A stretch of 35,451 nucleotides of DNA from an uncultured Desulfuromonadales bacterium (GCA_947259685.1 CAMYNC010000068.1:1-35451); one strand, 5' to 3'. Numbered from the stretch's first letter, positions 7,928-16,487 are shown. Numbers and translations are program-made. The notes: generated by a model from the sequence alone, not told the origin.

Positions 7928-8611
7928 TTATTGGCTATTCTCTGCCCTTCTTTGGCGAATTCGCCTGACCAATACTGGCAAAACTATGGCTGCAAAAATG
8001 ACAAGCCAAGGCAAAGGACAAAACGGAAAACAGGTCAACCGCTCTATAAACTCTTTGATATTCAGAAAAGTACCTTTGTCAGTTGCCTGCTGCCATTCTC
8101 CATTGAACACCGAAATACGGGTCTCTGGTGGCACGGGTAACAGCATTGTTTCAAGCCTTACATAATTCGAATGAATATAACCAAGGTTTTCATGGACTTC
8201 GAGAGTGGGATGGGGCGGATTCTGTTGGTGAAGCACCAGGTGGTCAATTGGAGAATTGTGTGGTGTCACAATTGCTGAGATTGCTGTAATTGTATTTCGA
8301 TCTTCTGACAGCGTGACCGTTCTATTTACAAAGGCTGGGTGCGCATGTGAAAGTGTCAGTGGACTTTCACTGCGAACCGCTGTGCCGCCAGTGATCTGCA
8401 AGGATTCAATATCTGAATCTATGGCCTGGCCAGCGGTAACAGCTGCATTACTTAACCACAACTCTGCCACAAGGGGGATGTGAAAATCATCAGCGGGTTG
8501 TTCGGTCACTCTAAATTCATATTTGACTGCGGCGTTCACTGAGGCGGTGAACAATACCCCGACAAAAACGAAAGCCAATCCCAGATGGATAGCCTGCCGT
8601 TGATTCGCCAT
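7928..8611 (-). CDS. exported protein with C-terminal membrane anchor
   Basis: 227 aa; no family recognised. I start at ATG 8611, which has GAGGGGG upstream; a longer frame to 8881 only reads through a repeat. The N-terminus is a clear Sec signal (basic start, GLAFVFVGVLF, cleavage probably after SVNA). The middle looks like a beta-rich extracytoplasmic domain. The C-terminus has Cys-Pro motifs (CFPFCPLP), one membrane helix (LVIFAAIVLPVLV) and a basic tail (RRIRQRR), the layout of anchored or sorting-type C-termini, although no standard sorting motif such as PEP or LPXTG is visible. It is monocistronic and flanked by repeats on both sides. Confidence 0.7.
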   Translation of the reverse strand: MANQRQAIHLGLAFVFVGVLFTASVNAAVKYEFRVTEQPADDFHIPLVAELWLSNAAVTAGQAIDSDIESLQITGGTAVRSESPLTLSHAHPAFVNRTVTLSEDRNTITAISAIVTPHNSPIDHLVLHQQNPPHPTLEVHENLGYIHSNYVRLETMLLPVPPETRISVFNGEWQQATDKGTFLNIKEFIERLTCFPFCPLPWLVIFAAIVLPVLVRRIRQRRAENSQ

Positions 8612-8777
8612 ATTCGCCCCCTCTTTTTGCCAGCGATCGCTGCAACACCTCAACCGTTGACGGCTTCGCGGGTAGCTCTTGATTTTCGGGCCGGTGTATT
8701 TAACTAATACCAGAGCATCATGAGAGTTCAAGCCTATAGCTGGGAAGGAATCTGGGGCAGGATTCAATTCGATAACA

Positions 8778-8948
8778 GGCAGCCCAGGGACGGATGTCTG
8801 AGCGCAGCGAGTTTTCGTCTCCTTGCTGGCTGGCAATCTCCGCAGTGAGGGAACCCTGAAAGGGCAAACGGTGGGGCGCATCTCTTTGGTTACTTTCTCT
8901 CGGGCGATCAGAGAAAGTAACTCGCCGGGCGGGACGACTCCCGCCGAA
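8778..8948 (+). repeat. dispersed repeat family 1, copy D (left end and middle missing)
   Basis: Begins inside the left hairpin (GCAGCCCAGGGACGGATGTC), keeps GATGTCTGAGCGCAGCGAG, the GTTACTTTCTCT/AGAGAAAGTAAC hairpin and GGCGGGACGACTCCCGCC. The 160 bp between it and the signal-peptide gene hold only that gene's probable promoter region. Confidence 0.8.
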
Positions 8949-9097
8949 CTTGGTTTTCAGGTTGGAAACTGAGCTTGATTTCTCCCTCCCCTACTCCCAC
9001 CTCACCACATAACCCCAACCTCCCCAGCATCCTCAGGAACAATAGCCGAAATCGGATCAAGAACCCTCTCAACATCCCCAATAGACAACTCCGCCAG

Positions 9098-9362
9098 AGC
9101 CCCCTGCCCTCCCTTTCCATCCCAAACCTGCATCACCGTACAAACATCGAAACCTTTACGAACCAGAATCTCCCCAAGGAATGCCCTATCCGCACCCGAC
9201 TCCCAGCTGCGAAACTTTTTTATCTGTTTTTTTTGAATCTGTAACCGACCTGTAATCGCTGCCCCCATAACCTCCTGATTAACAAAGTAAATTGCCCCGA
9301 GGCAAATTGGGGACCGAGAGGAAGTTGGTCGCGTCACTTGGCCACTTCCACCAAACAGGAAA
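9098..9362. repeat. dispersed repeat family 2, copy 4 (longest)
   Basis: Matches copy 1 over its length, including the CCATCCCAAACCTGCATCAC core, the T-run followed by GAATCTGTAACC, and the distal GGTCGCGTCACTTGGCCACT block. On the minus strand the frame extends on both sides of the shared peptide core: upstream AIYFVNQEVMGAAITGRL, downstream LAELSIGDVERVLDPISAI. This is the best copy for judging whether family 2 was once a gene. Confidence 0.65.
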
Positions 9363-9388
9363 CTTAAGAAGAAAAAAGGAGGATCGCC

Positions 9389-9643
9389 ATGCCGCACTAT
9401 GCACAAGGGACAACAGGTTGGACGAAGCTGAAGAGTTACCAGGCACTATGGGACCCGAAGATCGATCTCGGAAAATTCTACTTCACAACATTTAAAGGTG
9501 TTCGCCAGGAGACGCCGTACATGACCGCAGAGAACTTCGCACGAGTTCTCGACATCCTGCGTAATGAGGAACCAGTTTACGGTAATGCCAGCACGGGATC
9601 GGTAACCACGACAACCGAGGAACTCGGGGAAGAGGAATCTTGA
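9389..9643 (+). CDS. small conserved-looking protein, first gene of the DUF6345 locus
   Basis: 84 aa, acidic C-terminus. The start is marked by AAAAAAGGAGGATCGCC before ATG 9389. The C-terminal part FARVLDILRNEEPVYGNAST, followed by a Thr run and a Gly-Glu-Glu end, resembles short bacterial hypothetical proteins with an (R)NEKPxY...GEEE ending, as far as I recall; no function is known for these. The ribosome site is nearly the same as that of the DUF6345 gene 264 bp downstream (AAAGGAGGATCAG), suggesting common history. The 263-bp gap between them holds a possible 15-codon frame with GAGAGGAGG upstream (TTG at 9838), nothing larger. Confidence 0.6.
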   Translation: MPHYAQGTTGWTKLKSYQALWDPKIDLGKFYFTTFKGVRQETPYMTAENFARVLDILRNEEPVYGNASTGSVTTTTEELGEEES

Positions 9644-9906
9644 TCAACTGCGGAGGCTCTCCAAACGAGAAGCCAGACAAAGTCAACTCTTCGGCGAAGA
9701 GGTGAGTCGAAGACGACGGGTCTGTAGAAAAGGATGCGCCAAAGAATATTAATCCTTTTGGTACGTTCGGCCTTTTGGTTTGACGGACTCAAAGATGACC
9801 TCATGCTTCAGATACCCTAAAGAGAGGAGGTGCTTTATTGAGAACCATTACTCGGATGATTTCAAATCAAGCGAGAACTATCTAAATCAAACGAAAGGAG
9901 GATCAG

Positions 9907-10656
9907 ATGGCAAGGTTTGGCGTTGAAGGCATACGATATTTTAGTAATGCGCGAGCTGCTAGCGTTAGCACCGCCGGGGATTTGACCTATACATTTAATC
10001 GTTGCAATGGTTTTGATAGCAAACTCCGGGGTGCAGGCCATACTCGCAATTTCTATTGGGCAAACACAGATTGTTGGGAAACAGATATACGTGATTCGGA
10101 TTTGGGAGGAGATGATGTCCACTGGGTCGACGCCATTGACATCTTTTGGATTGAGACTCACGGAAACAATACAGCAGGAGGCCAGGCAAGATTGCTCTAT
10201 GACACCCCACATGATAATTGGCGAACTTTTTCTGGCCAGTGGCAACTCGGTGAAAATTGGAATGCTGAGTGGGTAATGGCTTACTCATGCCATACTGTCG
10301 ATCGCGGTAATGTCGGAGGGTTATGGAATATCTTTTCCGGAATGCATATTTACTGCGGAGCCTGGGACGACATGTGGGCTGGCTGGACAACTGAAGAATG
10401 CGGTGAGGATGTGGGTGACAATTTGACTGATGGTGACACTGTGTCAGAGGCCTGGATAGACGGTGTTTCAGATTGGTGGCATGACAACCACCCCATAACT
10501 GTTTGTGTCGGTAATGCGGCCACCTGGAATGGAGGAAATATCCGCTGGGACCTAAGCTATCTTAATCGGGATCACTTATGGGGCCATGGCAATGTGGACC
10601 CGGATTTACCGCCATCTCAGCAGGCTTGCTTACTATGGCGTTGGGCGGAGGGCTAA
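9907..10656 (+). CDS. DUF6345 caspase-like protein
   Basis: 249 aa, no signal peptide. The pattern fits DUF6345: a strand with IFWIETHGNN (His85-Gly86), a second with EWVMAYSCHTVD (Cys128), then GLWNIFSGMHIYCG, a glycine-rich loop and a helix with TVSEAWIDGVSDWW. His-Gly at the end of one strand and Cys at the end of the next is the dyad layout of the caspase/gingipain/CHAT protease fold. Unusually rich in Trp (about 17). Start ATG 9907 has AAAGGAGG. It is followed after 3 bp by the 304-aa gene. Catalysis is inferred from the dyad and not proven; the protein could be a non-proteolytic member of the fold. Confidence 0.75.
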   Translation: MARFGVEGIRYFSNARAASVSTAGDLTYTFNRCNGFDSKLRGAGHTRNFYWANTDCWETDIRDSDLGGDDVHWVDAIDIFWIETHGNNTAGGQARLLYDTPHDNWRTFSGQWQLGENWNAEWVMAYSCHTVDRGNVGGLWNIFSGMHIYCGAWDDMWAGWTTEECGEDVGDNLTDGDTVSEAWIDGVSDWWHDNHPITVCVGNAATWNGGNIRWDLSYLNRDHLWGHGNVDPDLPPSQQACLLWRWAEG

Positions 10657-10659
10657 ACC

Positions 10660-11574
10660 ATGAAAGAAAAAAAACTAATCGAAAAACTGGTTAACAGCGT
10701 AAAAGATGTTCCTTTGGAAGCAGAAATTTTTGCAATACGACAACATTCTTTGGAAGAGTTAAAACGGCGCACAAAAGCTTTTTTGGCAATGGTGGGAGAC
10801 GCATACAACCTGCCACTTTCAAGAGGCGACTGGATTGACGAACAGGGTCGCACACTCATCCGTTTACCTCAAGGAGCCCGAGCGGTGATTTTTCACGCAT
10901 CCGGGGCGATGAAGTTTGTGTCGGGTCTGAATCCAATGGAAGCACTCTTCAAGAAGACATTGGAACGGGAAGAGCTAATAAAACTTGTGGAAGAAACAGC
11001 TGACAGCCTCAACATTTCAACGTTTGTCAAAAAAAACGAGTCTTTATCTTTTGAACGGCTATGGCAAATTAAGGCTTGTGCGGCCGATCGAAAAGGGGAA
11101 GCTGTGGATCCCGTCCTTTGCAGGATTGTTGGCGCTTATCGTCACTTCGTTGCTGATTTACCCGTGTGGGGCGCGGCGTCCATTGCAATCAAACTTGCAG
11201 AAGAAAGGAGACTCGACTCCTTAACCGTCCAGATTCGTCACTCCACCGACGAGGTCATTAATAGAGAAAAGATACTCCCACCTGAGGAGGCAGCCCGCCA
11301 GATCATTCTGCAGCTTAAAACACTAATGGGCAAATCAGAAATTCCCGTTAGTGAATTTGCCAAGCTCGATGAGCTGCACTTTGGCTACCTCAGCCTTACA
11401 AAACGAAAAGTTCAACGCGTTTTAGCCCCGGCCTACATCACATCTATTAGGATAGTTGGACAGGAAGAAGCTCAGGCTTATTTATTCGCAATACCGGCGA
11501 CAGATAAAAACTATCTACCCTTGTGCCGGTCAGGAAGTGAAGCACTATTGACCCCCTTACGATGTGCTGGGTAG
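10660..11574 (+). CDS. partner protein of the DUF6345 gene, function unknown
   Basis: 304 aa, no membrane segment or signal peptide. The ATG lies 3 bp after the DUF6345 stop, so the two are coupled. Residues 1-130 are helical and charged; residues 160-300 alternate strands and helices (VWGAASIAIKLAEERRL, LAPAYITSIRIVGQEEAQAY, LFAIPATD). The second half recalls the N-terminal part that precedes DUF6345 in longer single-chain proteins (a strand with Gly, a helix, then PAYI and a closing strand). I therefore suspect a split version of that architecture, with the order reversed. This resemblance is from memory and weak. No active-site motif is seen. Confidence 0.75.
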   Translation: MKEKKLIEKLVNSVKDVPLEAEIFAIRQHSLEELKRRTKAFLAMVGDAYNLPLSRGDWIDEQGRTLIRLPQGARAVIFHASGAMKFVSGLNPMEALFKKTLEREELIKLVEETADSLNISTFVKKNESLSFERLWQIKACAADRKGEAVDPVLCRIVGAYRHFVADLPVWGAASIAIKLAEERRLDSLTVQIRHSTDEVINREKILPPEEAARQIILQLKTLMGKSEIPVSEFAKLDELHFGYLSLTKRKVQRVLAPAYITSIRIVGQEEAQAYLFAIPATDKNYLPLCRSGSEALLTPLRCAG

Positions 11575-11606
11575 AAAGCATTTTAGCTGAAAAAATATTG
11601 TTGTTA

Positions 11607-11640
11607 TTGAGGTGACATTCTTAAGAGAATGTCACCTCAA
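11607..11640 (+). terminator. perfect 15-bp hairpin after the DUF6345 locus
   Basis: TTGAGGTGACATTCT and AGAATGTCACCTCAA flank a TAAG loop, 33 bp after the stop of the 304-aa gene. The stem is perfect and stable, but no T-run follows on the plus strand, so termination may be inefficient or the site may serve as an operator. Confidence 0.6.
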
Positions 11641-11673
11641 CGGATAATAGGTTAATTGTATGGGAGGTGAATT

Positions 11674-11709
11674 ATGACTATCACGAAAATAGGGCTTCTC
11701 ACAGATTGA
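11674..11709 (+). pseudogene. 12-codon ORF with a strong ribosome site (cut gene or leader)
   Basis: GGGAGGTGAATTATG is one of the best ribosome sites in the window, yet the frame stops after MTITKIGLLTD. A short distance later repeat copy E begins. It is either the start of a gene removed by rearrangement, as at 7418, or a leader peptide for eutBC; the repeat in between makes the first more likely. The gap 11575-12024 otherwise holds the hairpin and the repeat. Confidence 0.25.
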
Positions 11710-11752
11710 AGCGTTAATTCTTCCACCCATATTTGTATTCCAAATCACCTGT

Positions 11753-11870
11753 CCCCTCCCATGTGAGCGCAGCCGAACGAAGAAGATTTCCAGCGAGCAG
11801 ATTTGGGACGGATGTCTGAGCGCAGCGAGTTTTCGTGCCCTTGCTGGATGGAAATCTCCGACGAGGAACA
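11753..11870 (+). repeat. dispersed repeat family 1, copy E (left half only)
   Basis: CCCATGTGAGCGCAGCCGAA, hairpin arms GAAGATTTCCAGC and GGAAATCTCC, and GATGTCTGAGCGCAGCGAG are present; everything to the right of the first hairpin is missing. Its right neighbour, about 11857-11910, resembles 6141-6195 (GACGAGGAA, then CGAGAA and CTGAGGTTCT), hinting at a further degenerate shared segment. Confidence 0.75.
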
Positions 11871-12024
11871 ACACCTTCTCCTTAGCGAGAAAAGGCCTGA
11901 GGTTCTCAGCCATCCCTTCACCCCGAGCTTTCCCATTTTGATCGCCATAGTTGGGAAGCCGATGCCCTCGTTTCGGAGTATAATTACGATATTGTGGATG
12001 CCGAAGCCTGATCAAGGGAGCCCC

Positions 12025-13401
12025 ATGTCGTACAGACAAAGTCTTGGCTGTCGGACGTATGTTTTCGAGGATCTGAAAACCCTTCTCGCCAAGGCGTCGC
12101 CGGCCCGCTCTGGCGACACGCTGGCAGGCCTCGCTGCGGCCACCACCGAGGAGCGAGTTGCTGCCCAGATGGCACTGGCCGAGCTGCCCTTGACCACCTT
12201 CCTCACCGAAGCAGTCGTCCCTTACGAAACGGATGAAATCACCCGGCTTATTCTCGATAGTCACGACGCTGAGGCCTTCGCTCCAATCAGCCACCTGAGC
12301 GTCGGCATGTTCCGCAACTGGCTCCTTTCAGAGGCGGCCGACAGCGACTCTCTGGAAGCTCTGGCTCCAGGCCTTTCCCCGGAAATGGTGGCTGCCACCT
12401 CGAAAATCATGCGCCTGCAGGACCTGGTGCTGGTGGCCAGCAAATGCCGGGTCGTCACTCGTTTCCGCAACACCATCGGCCTGCCGGGACGCCTTTCGAC
12501 CCGGCTGCAGCCCAACCATCCCACCGATGATCCCAAGGGGGTCGCTGCCAGCATCGTGGATGGCCTGTTCTACGGCAGCGGCGATGCGGTCATCGGAATC
12601 AACCCGGTCACCGACAACCAGGAGGCGGTCTCCAGGCTCCTCCATCTGCTGGATGAAATCCGGCAGCGCTACGAGATCCCCACCCAGTGCTGCGTTCTAA
12701 CCCACGTGACCAACACTCTCAGCGCCATCGGCAGAGGTCTTCCCGTGGACCTGGTTTTCCAGTCCATCGCCGGAACCGAAGCGGCCAATGCAAGTTTCGG
12801 CGTTTCCCTGGCCCTGCTTGACGAGACCCACCAGGCCGCCCTGGCTCTGGGGCGCGGCACCCTCGGCAACAACCTCATGTATTTCGAAACCGGCCAGGGC
12901 AGCGCCCTTTCGGCCAACGCCCACCACGGAGTCGACCAGCAGACCTGCGAGGCCCGGGCATACGCCGTTGCCCGGCGCTATCAGCCGCTACTGGTAAATA
13001 CGGTGGTCGGATTCATCGGCCCCGAGTATCTTTACGATGGCAAACAGATCATCCGGGCTGGCCTGGAGGACCATTTCTGCGGCAAGCTGCTCGGTCTGCC
13101 CATGGGCTGCGACATTTGCTACACCAACCACGCCGAAGCTGACCAGGACGACATGGACAACCTTCTCACGCTCTTTGGGACGGCCGGCGGGACCTTCATC
13201 ATGGGGGTTCCTGGCGCCGACGACATCATGCTCAACTACCAGAGCACCTCTTTCCACGACGCTCTTTACCTGCGCTCCCTCCTCGGTCTGCGTCCGGCAC
13301 CCGAATTCGCCGAGTGGCAACTCCGAATGGGGCTCACCGATGATCAGGGGCTGCTCATTCCCGTCGATAAACGCCACAAGCTTCTGGAGGGCCTCGCATG
13401 A
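12025..13401 (+). CDS. eutB: ethanolamine ammonia-lyase large subunit
   Basis: 458 aa, the usual length. EutB forms the alpha subunit of the adenosylcobalamin-dependent ethanolamine ammonia-lyase (ethanolamine to acetaldehyde and ammonia) and holds the TIM-barrel active site. Family hallmarks: GSGDAVIGINPVTDN near residue 190, FQSIAGTEAANASFG, YFETGQGSALSANAHHGVDQ and CDICYTNHAEADQDDMDN. I start at ATG 12025 (AAGGGAG upstream) because the frame extending to 11803 reads through a repeat. It overlaps eutC by 4 bp (ATGA). No eutA reactivase, shell protein, aldehyde dehydrogenase or permease is adjacent, so this is the short, compartment-free form, or the rest is elsewhere. High GC and strong codon bias. 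Confidence 0.97.
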   Translation: MSYRQSLGCRTYVFEDLKTLLAKASPARSGDTLAGLAAATTEERVAAQMALAELPLTTFLTEAVVPYETDEITRLILDSHDAEAFAPISHLSVGMFRNWLLSEAADSDSLEALAPGLSPEMVAATSKIMRLQDLVLVASKCRVVTRFRNTIGLPGRLSTRLQPNHPTDDPKGVAASIVDGLFYGSGDAVIGINPVTDNQEAVSRLLHLLDEIRQRYEIPTQCCVLTHVTNTLSAIGRGLPVDLVFQSIAGTEAANASFGVSLALLDETHQAALALGRGTLGNNLMYFETGQGSALSANAHHGVDQQTCEARAYAVARRYQPLLVNTVVGFIGPEYLYDGKQIIRAGLEDHFCGKLLGLPMGCDICYTNHAEADQDDMDNLLTLFGTAGGTFIMGVPGADDIMLNYQSTSFHDALYLRSLLGLRPAPEFAEWQLRMGLTDDQGLLIPVDKRHKLLEGLA

Positions 13402-14234
13402 AAGAGATGACTACGCCGGGCTCACCGGTCACCCTGGATCCCTGGGCAGAACTGAAGCGATATACCGATGCCCGCATCGCCCTGGGCCGATGCGGCGTCA
13501 GCCTTCCCACGGCAAAGCTCCTGGAATTTCAGCTGGCCCATGCGCGGGCGCGGGACGCCGTTCACCAGCCTTTTACTTCAGAGGAGCTCACTAGACAACT
13601 GGCAGAGCTCGGCTTGACCACGATTGTGCTGCACAGCGCCGCCGCTGGCCGCCGGGAGTACCTGCAAAGGCCCGATCTCGGCCGCCAACTGGCCCCTGAA
13701 AGTAGGGAGCACCTCCAGTGCAGCGGCCCCGCAGCCGGGGATGCTCCTCTATACGATCTGGCGCTCGTGGTGGCGGATGGTCTCTCCGCGCCGGGAGTCC
13801 ATGCCAGCGCTGTTCCTTTGGTCAGGGCCTTTCTTCCCCTCGCCCGAGCCAGGCACTGGCGCCTGGCTCCCGTCTGCCTGGTGACGCAGGGGCGGGTTGC
13901 CATCGGAGACGAAATTGCCAGCCTTCTCAAAGCGCAGGCGGTCGCCATTTTAATCGGCGAACGCCCAGGGCTCAGTTCCCCCGACAGCCTGGGCATCTAT
14001 ATGACCTACGACCCGACTCCGGGCACCACCGATGAACGTCGCAACTGCATTTCGAACGTGCGCCAAGCCGGACTTTCACCTGCTGTTGCGGCTCAGAAAC
14101 TCTGCTACCTGACCAGTGAGGCCTTGCGCCGCAAGCTCTCCGGAGTGAATCTAAAGGACGAACTCTCGCTCCCCGAGCTCTCGCGTCAGATGACGAAACT
14201 CCTGGGGGAGGACGATCGTTCAACGGCACAGTGA
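13398..14234 (+). CDS. eutC: ethanolamine ammonia-lyase small subunit
   Basis: 278 aa; partner of EutB that closes the cobalamin-binding cleft. Recognised by WAELKRYTDARIALGRCGVS, the following ELAHARARDAV-like helix (QLAHARARDAVH), DLALVVADGLSAPGVHASA, LLKAQAVAILIGERPGLSSP and the conserved end SLGIYMTYDP, then NCISNVRQAGLSP. The start ATG overlaps the eutB stop, so equal production by coupling is expected. The N-terminal targeting peptide that directs EutC into microcompartments is not evident: the protein begins almost directly with the catalytic-partner domain, in line with the absence of shell genes. Confidence 0.96.
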   Translation: MKEMTTPGSPVTLDPWAELKRYTDARIALGRCGVSLPTAKLLEFQLAHARARDAVHQPFTSEELTRQLAELGLTTIVLHSAAAGRREYLQRPDLGRQLAPESREHLQCSGPAAGDAPLYDLALVVADGLSAPGVHASAVPLVRAFLPLARARHWRLAPVCLVTQGRVAIGDEIASLLKAQAVAILIGERPGLSSPDSLGIYMTYDPTPGTTDERRNCISNVRQAGLSPAVAAQKLCYLTSEALRRKLSGVNLKDELSLPELSRQMTKLLGEDDRSTAQ

Positions 14235-14375
14235 CACAAGAAGATATAGGGAAGCATCCCAGTTTTTTGACCTAGCTGCCGTTCGGGTGCGGGGAGACAG
14301 AGCCTCCGGGTCGGGGATTTAAAGCGGAATATGCAAAACGTCCATTGGTGATTTGTTGAGGGTTTTTCCTCCCTA

Positions 14376-14579
14376 TCCCCTGTGAGTGCCGCCGAACGCA
14401 GGAGATTTCCAGCAAGCAGATAACGGATGTCTGAGCGAAGCGAGTTTTCGTCTCCTTGCTTGCTGGTAATCCCCATAATGAGGGAACCCCGCAGGGGCAA
14501 ACGATGGGGCGCATCTCTTTGGTTACTTTCTCTCGGGCGAGCAGAGAAAGTAACTCGCCGGGCGGGGCGAAACCCCGCA
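14376..14579 (+). repeat. dispersed repeat family 1, copy F (middle deleted)
   Basis: GTGAGTGCCGCCGAACGCAG, GAGATTTCCAGCAAGCAG, GATGTCTGAGCGAAGCGAG, the GTTACTTTCTCT/AGAGAAAGTAAC hairpin and a final GGCGGGGCGAAACCCCGC. It lies between eutC and the methyltransferase pseudogene; the 210 bp after it show no clear gene. Confidence 0.85.
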
Positions 14580-14790
14580 AAAACTTCCAGAATCGTTGTT
14601 CCCTCTTCCACCTCTTTACCTTTTCTGCCAAGCAGCTCCCTGCTATCATAAATTTTCCTGGGGAAACCACTGAAACTCCCATTGAATACACGACCTATAA
14701 TTTTCTGCTTGGGATGCTAAAATCAGTATCTCAACATTGATTCGGTTCTCATCACCCGGCCATTAAACTTCCTATAAGGCTACCGGACAA

Positions 14791-15746
14791 ATGAGCCATA
14801 CCTCTTTTGCAGATTTTCTCGAAAACTCTGACTGCATCCTCGGCGAGGGTGCGGTCATCGAGCGTCTCCGGCGAAACAACGACCTGGAACTCGACCCCTT
14901 TCTGGTCAATTCGGCCTTTATCTATGAAGATGCGCAACGCTTAGCCTTGGAGACCATCTGTCGGCAATACCTGGACATAGGTCGGGAGTTCGACTTGCCG
15001 CTCCTGATGTCCACACCAACCTGGCGGGCGAGCCGGGAGCGGATCGAAGCGAAGCGGCTGGCTACGCCGGTGCCGATGTGAATGGCGACAACTTCAGGTT
15101 TCTTGATGCGCTACGGAAGGAGTACGGAGGCTACGCAGAGAAAGTTGTCATTTGCGGTTTGATGAGCTGCCGCGGAGAAGCTTATGGTGCTGCTGACGCG
15201 CTGTCGGTTGGCGAGGCGCATAAATTCCACACCTGGCAGGCTGAAAGGTTGGCAGACGCAGGGGTTGATTTTCTCCTCGCTGCCACCCTTCCGGCTTTGA
15301 GCGAGGCAATCGGCCTGGCTTTGGCTCTTGCCGCAACCGGTCATCCTTTCATCATGAGTTTCGTGGTTCGCCCTGAAGGGACACTGCTGGATGGTACGTC
15401 ACTGAGAAAAGCCATCACTTCAATTGATGCCGCCGTGACTCCACGGCCTTTGGCCTATCTGATCAACTGCACCCATGCCTCCTTTGCCAGAGCAGCTCTG
15501 GATCATAAAGACACTTCTTCTTCCCTGGTACGGCAACGGACCATCGGCCTGTTGGCCAATACTGCTGCACTAAGCCCCGAACAGCTGAACGATAGCCCCA
15601 GTCTGGTGGAGGAAGATCCGAAGGCCTTCGGCAAAGCTGTCGCTGGGTTGCACCGGGAACTGGGCTTGAAGGTTCTGGGTGGCTGCTGCGGAACCAACGA
15701 TCGGCATATTCGATCTTTAGCCGCACAACTTGCAGCAGAAATCTAA
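14791..15746 (+). pseudogene. homocysteine S-methyltransferase family gene, frameshifted
   Basis: Two frames together make one complete protein. 14791-15081 encodes the N-terminus (SDCILGEGAVIERLRRNNDL through STPTWRASRERIEA) and 15078-15746 the rest (VNGDNFRFLDALRKEYGG, INCTH, GGCCGT, the Cys residues that bind zinc). The frames part at GAAGC (15046-15050) repeated as GAAGC (15051-15055). Removing one copy restores an uninterrupted IEAAGYAGADVNGDNF, as expected for the family. The enzyme would transfer a methyl group to homocysteine or a related thiol. Either a recent knock-out, a slipped-strand switch, or a sequence error; all catalytic parts are otherwise intact. The stop abuts a repeat copy. 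Confidence 0.88.
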
Positions 15747-15747
15747 C

Positions 15748-15814
15748 TGATGTCTGAGCGCAGCGAGTTTTCTTATCCTGGCAGGCTGGAAGTCACCAGA
15801 GGGAGGGAACCCCG
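15748..15814 (+). repeat. dispersed repeat family 1, copy G (fragment)
   Basis: Starts with TGATGTCTGAGCGCAGCGAG two bases after the methyltransferase stop and ends with GGGAGGGAACCCCG. Both outer parts are lost. The remaining 220 bp before 16037 hold no gene I can support. Confidence 0.7.
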
Positions 15815-16036
15815 TTTATGTGTTTTTGGTTTTCTATCTTCCAACATAAATTGTAGTTAATCGGGGAGGCGGTCACCGTCAAAACTTACTAGTTTTGCGC
15901 CCTCTTCTCATTCATTGTCAGCATGACTGGCGTAACGGTCGCGGGGAAGCAGCCAAAGAAACCCACAAAAAGACATCTAGTGCTAAAATGGTAGTCTAGA
16001 CAATAATTGCTCCATCACTAAGTAAGGGGTAGGTCT

Positions 16037-16258
16037 ATGCTGCTACATATTGTACACAAAGATGGCAGGTATGATTTTGTGAATACATCGGCGCTGCCAT
16101 CCATGATTGAAGCCAGGGAGATCATAAAATTCAAGCGATCTGACGGTTGGGTAAATATTGATTCGCCGTATGTTCGCAAGGCTGGCAGCCCCCAAAACCA
16201 TACGGGCCCAGAGAGAAGATCGCACCACTATACGGGCTCTGATAGAAGGCTGCACTAA
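16037..16258 (+). CDS. small conserved hypothetical protein with GPERR motif
   Basis: 73 aa. Begins MLLHIVHKDGRYDFV, then IIKFKRSDGWVNI, and ends with a Tyr/His-Gly-Pro-Glu-Arg-Arg type motif occurring twice (HTGPERR, YTGSDRR). Small proteins of this shape (short beta unit plus a YxGPERR tail) are, as I recall, common in Geobacter and relatives and are of unknown role. AAGGGGTAGGTCT precedes the ATG. No operon partner. The tandem arginine motif looks like a recent partial duplication. Confidence 0.7.
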   Translation: MLLHIVHKDGRYDFVNTSALPSMIEAREIIKFKRSDGWVNIDSPYVRKAGSPQNHTGPERRSHHYTGSDRRLH

Positions 16259-16422
16259 AGTGCTGATCCATCCTGCTTGGCCGCAACCCCCAAATTGGTG
16301 ACGAAATAGAAATCCCCTCTCGGAAAATTCTGACGTTTAAACCTAGCCAAGTTCTCAAGGGAGTCATTAACGGAAATGAGACTCTTTTCCGTTCCCCCAC
16401 TTAGATCAAAATATCCAGCGAA

Positions 16423-16453
16423 AAACGCCCACGGCTTCTTTAGCCCTGGGCGT
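16423..16453 (-). terminator. terminator of the HU gene
   Basis: AAACGCCC and GGGCGTTT form the outer stem, with GGCT/AGCC inside, about 35 bp after the HU stop on the minus strand. T-rich flanks on both sides make it usable in both directions. Confidence 0.7.
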
Positions 16454-16487
16454 TTCTCATCTTTTGCAGGAGGGCTCTGGTGAAAGA

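Noticed and set aside
8612..8881. 90-residue N-terminal extension of the exported protein
   Set aside because: It reads through repeat copy D and would bury the signal peptide; ATG 8611 has its own ribosome site.
11803..12024. N-terminal extension of EutB by 74 residues
   Set aside because: The extension is the translation of repeat copy E and has no homologue in EutB; ATG 12025 has a ribosome site and gives the normal length.
12261..14229. Many long ORFs antisense to or in other frames of eutB and eutC
   Set aside because: They follow from high GC and the strong codon bias of eutBC; no start signals and no homology.
14186..14691. Minus-strand ORFs over repeat copy F, and similar frames over copies A, C, I and J
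   Set aside because: The same low-quality peptide appears wherever the repeat occurs, broken at different points; hairpins explain the conservation better than coding.
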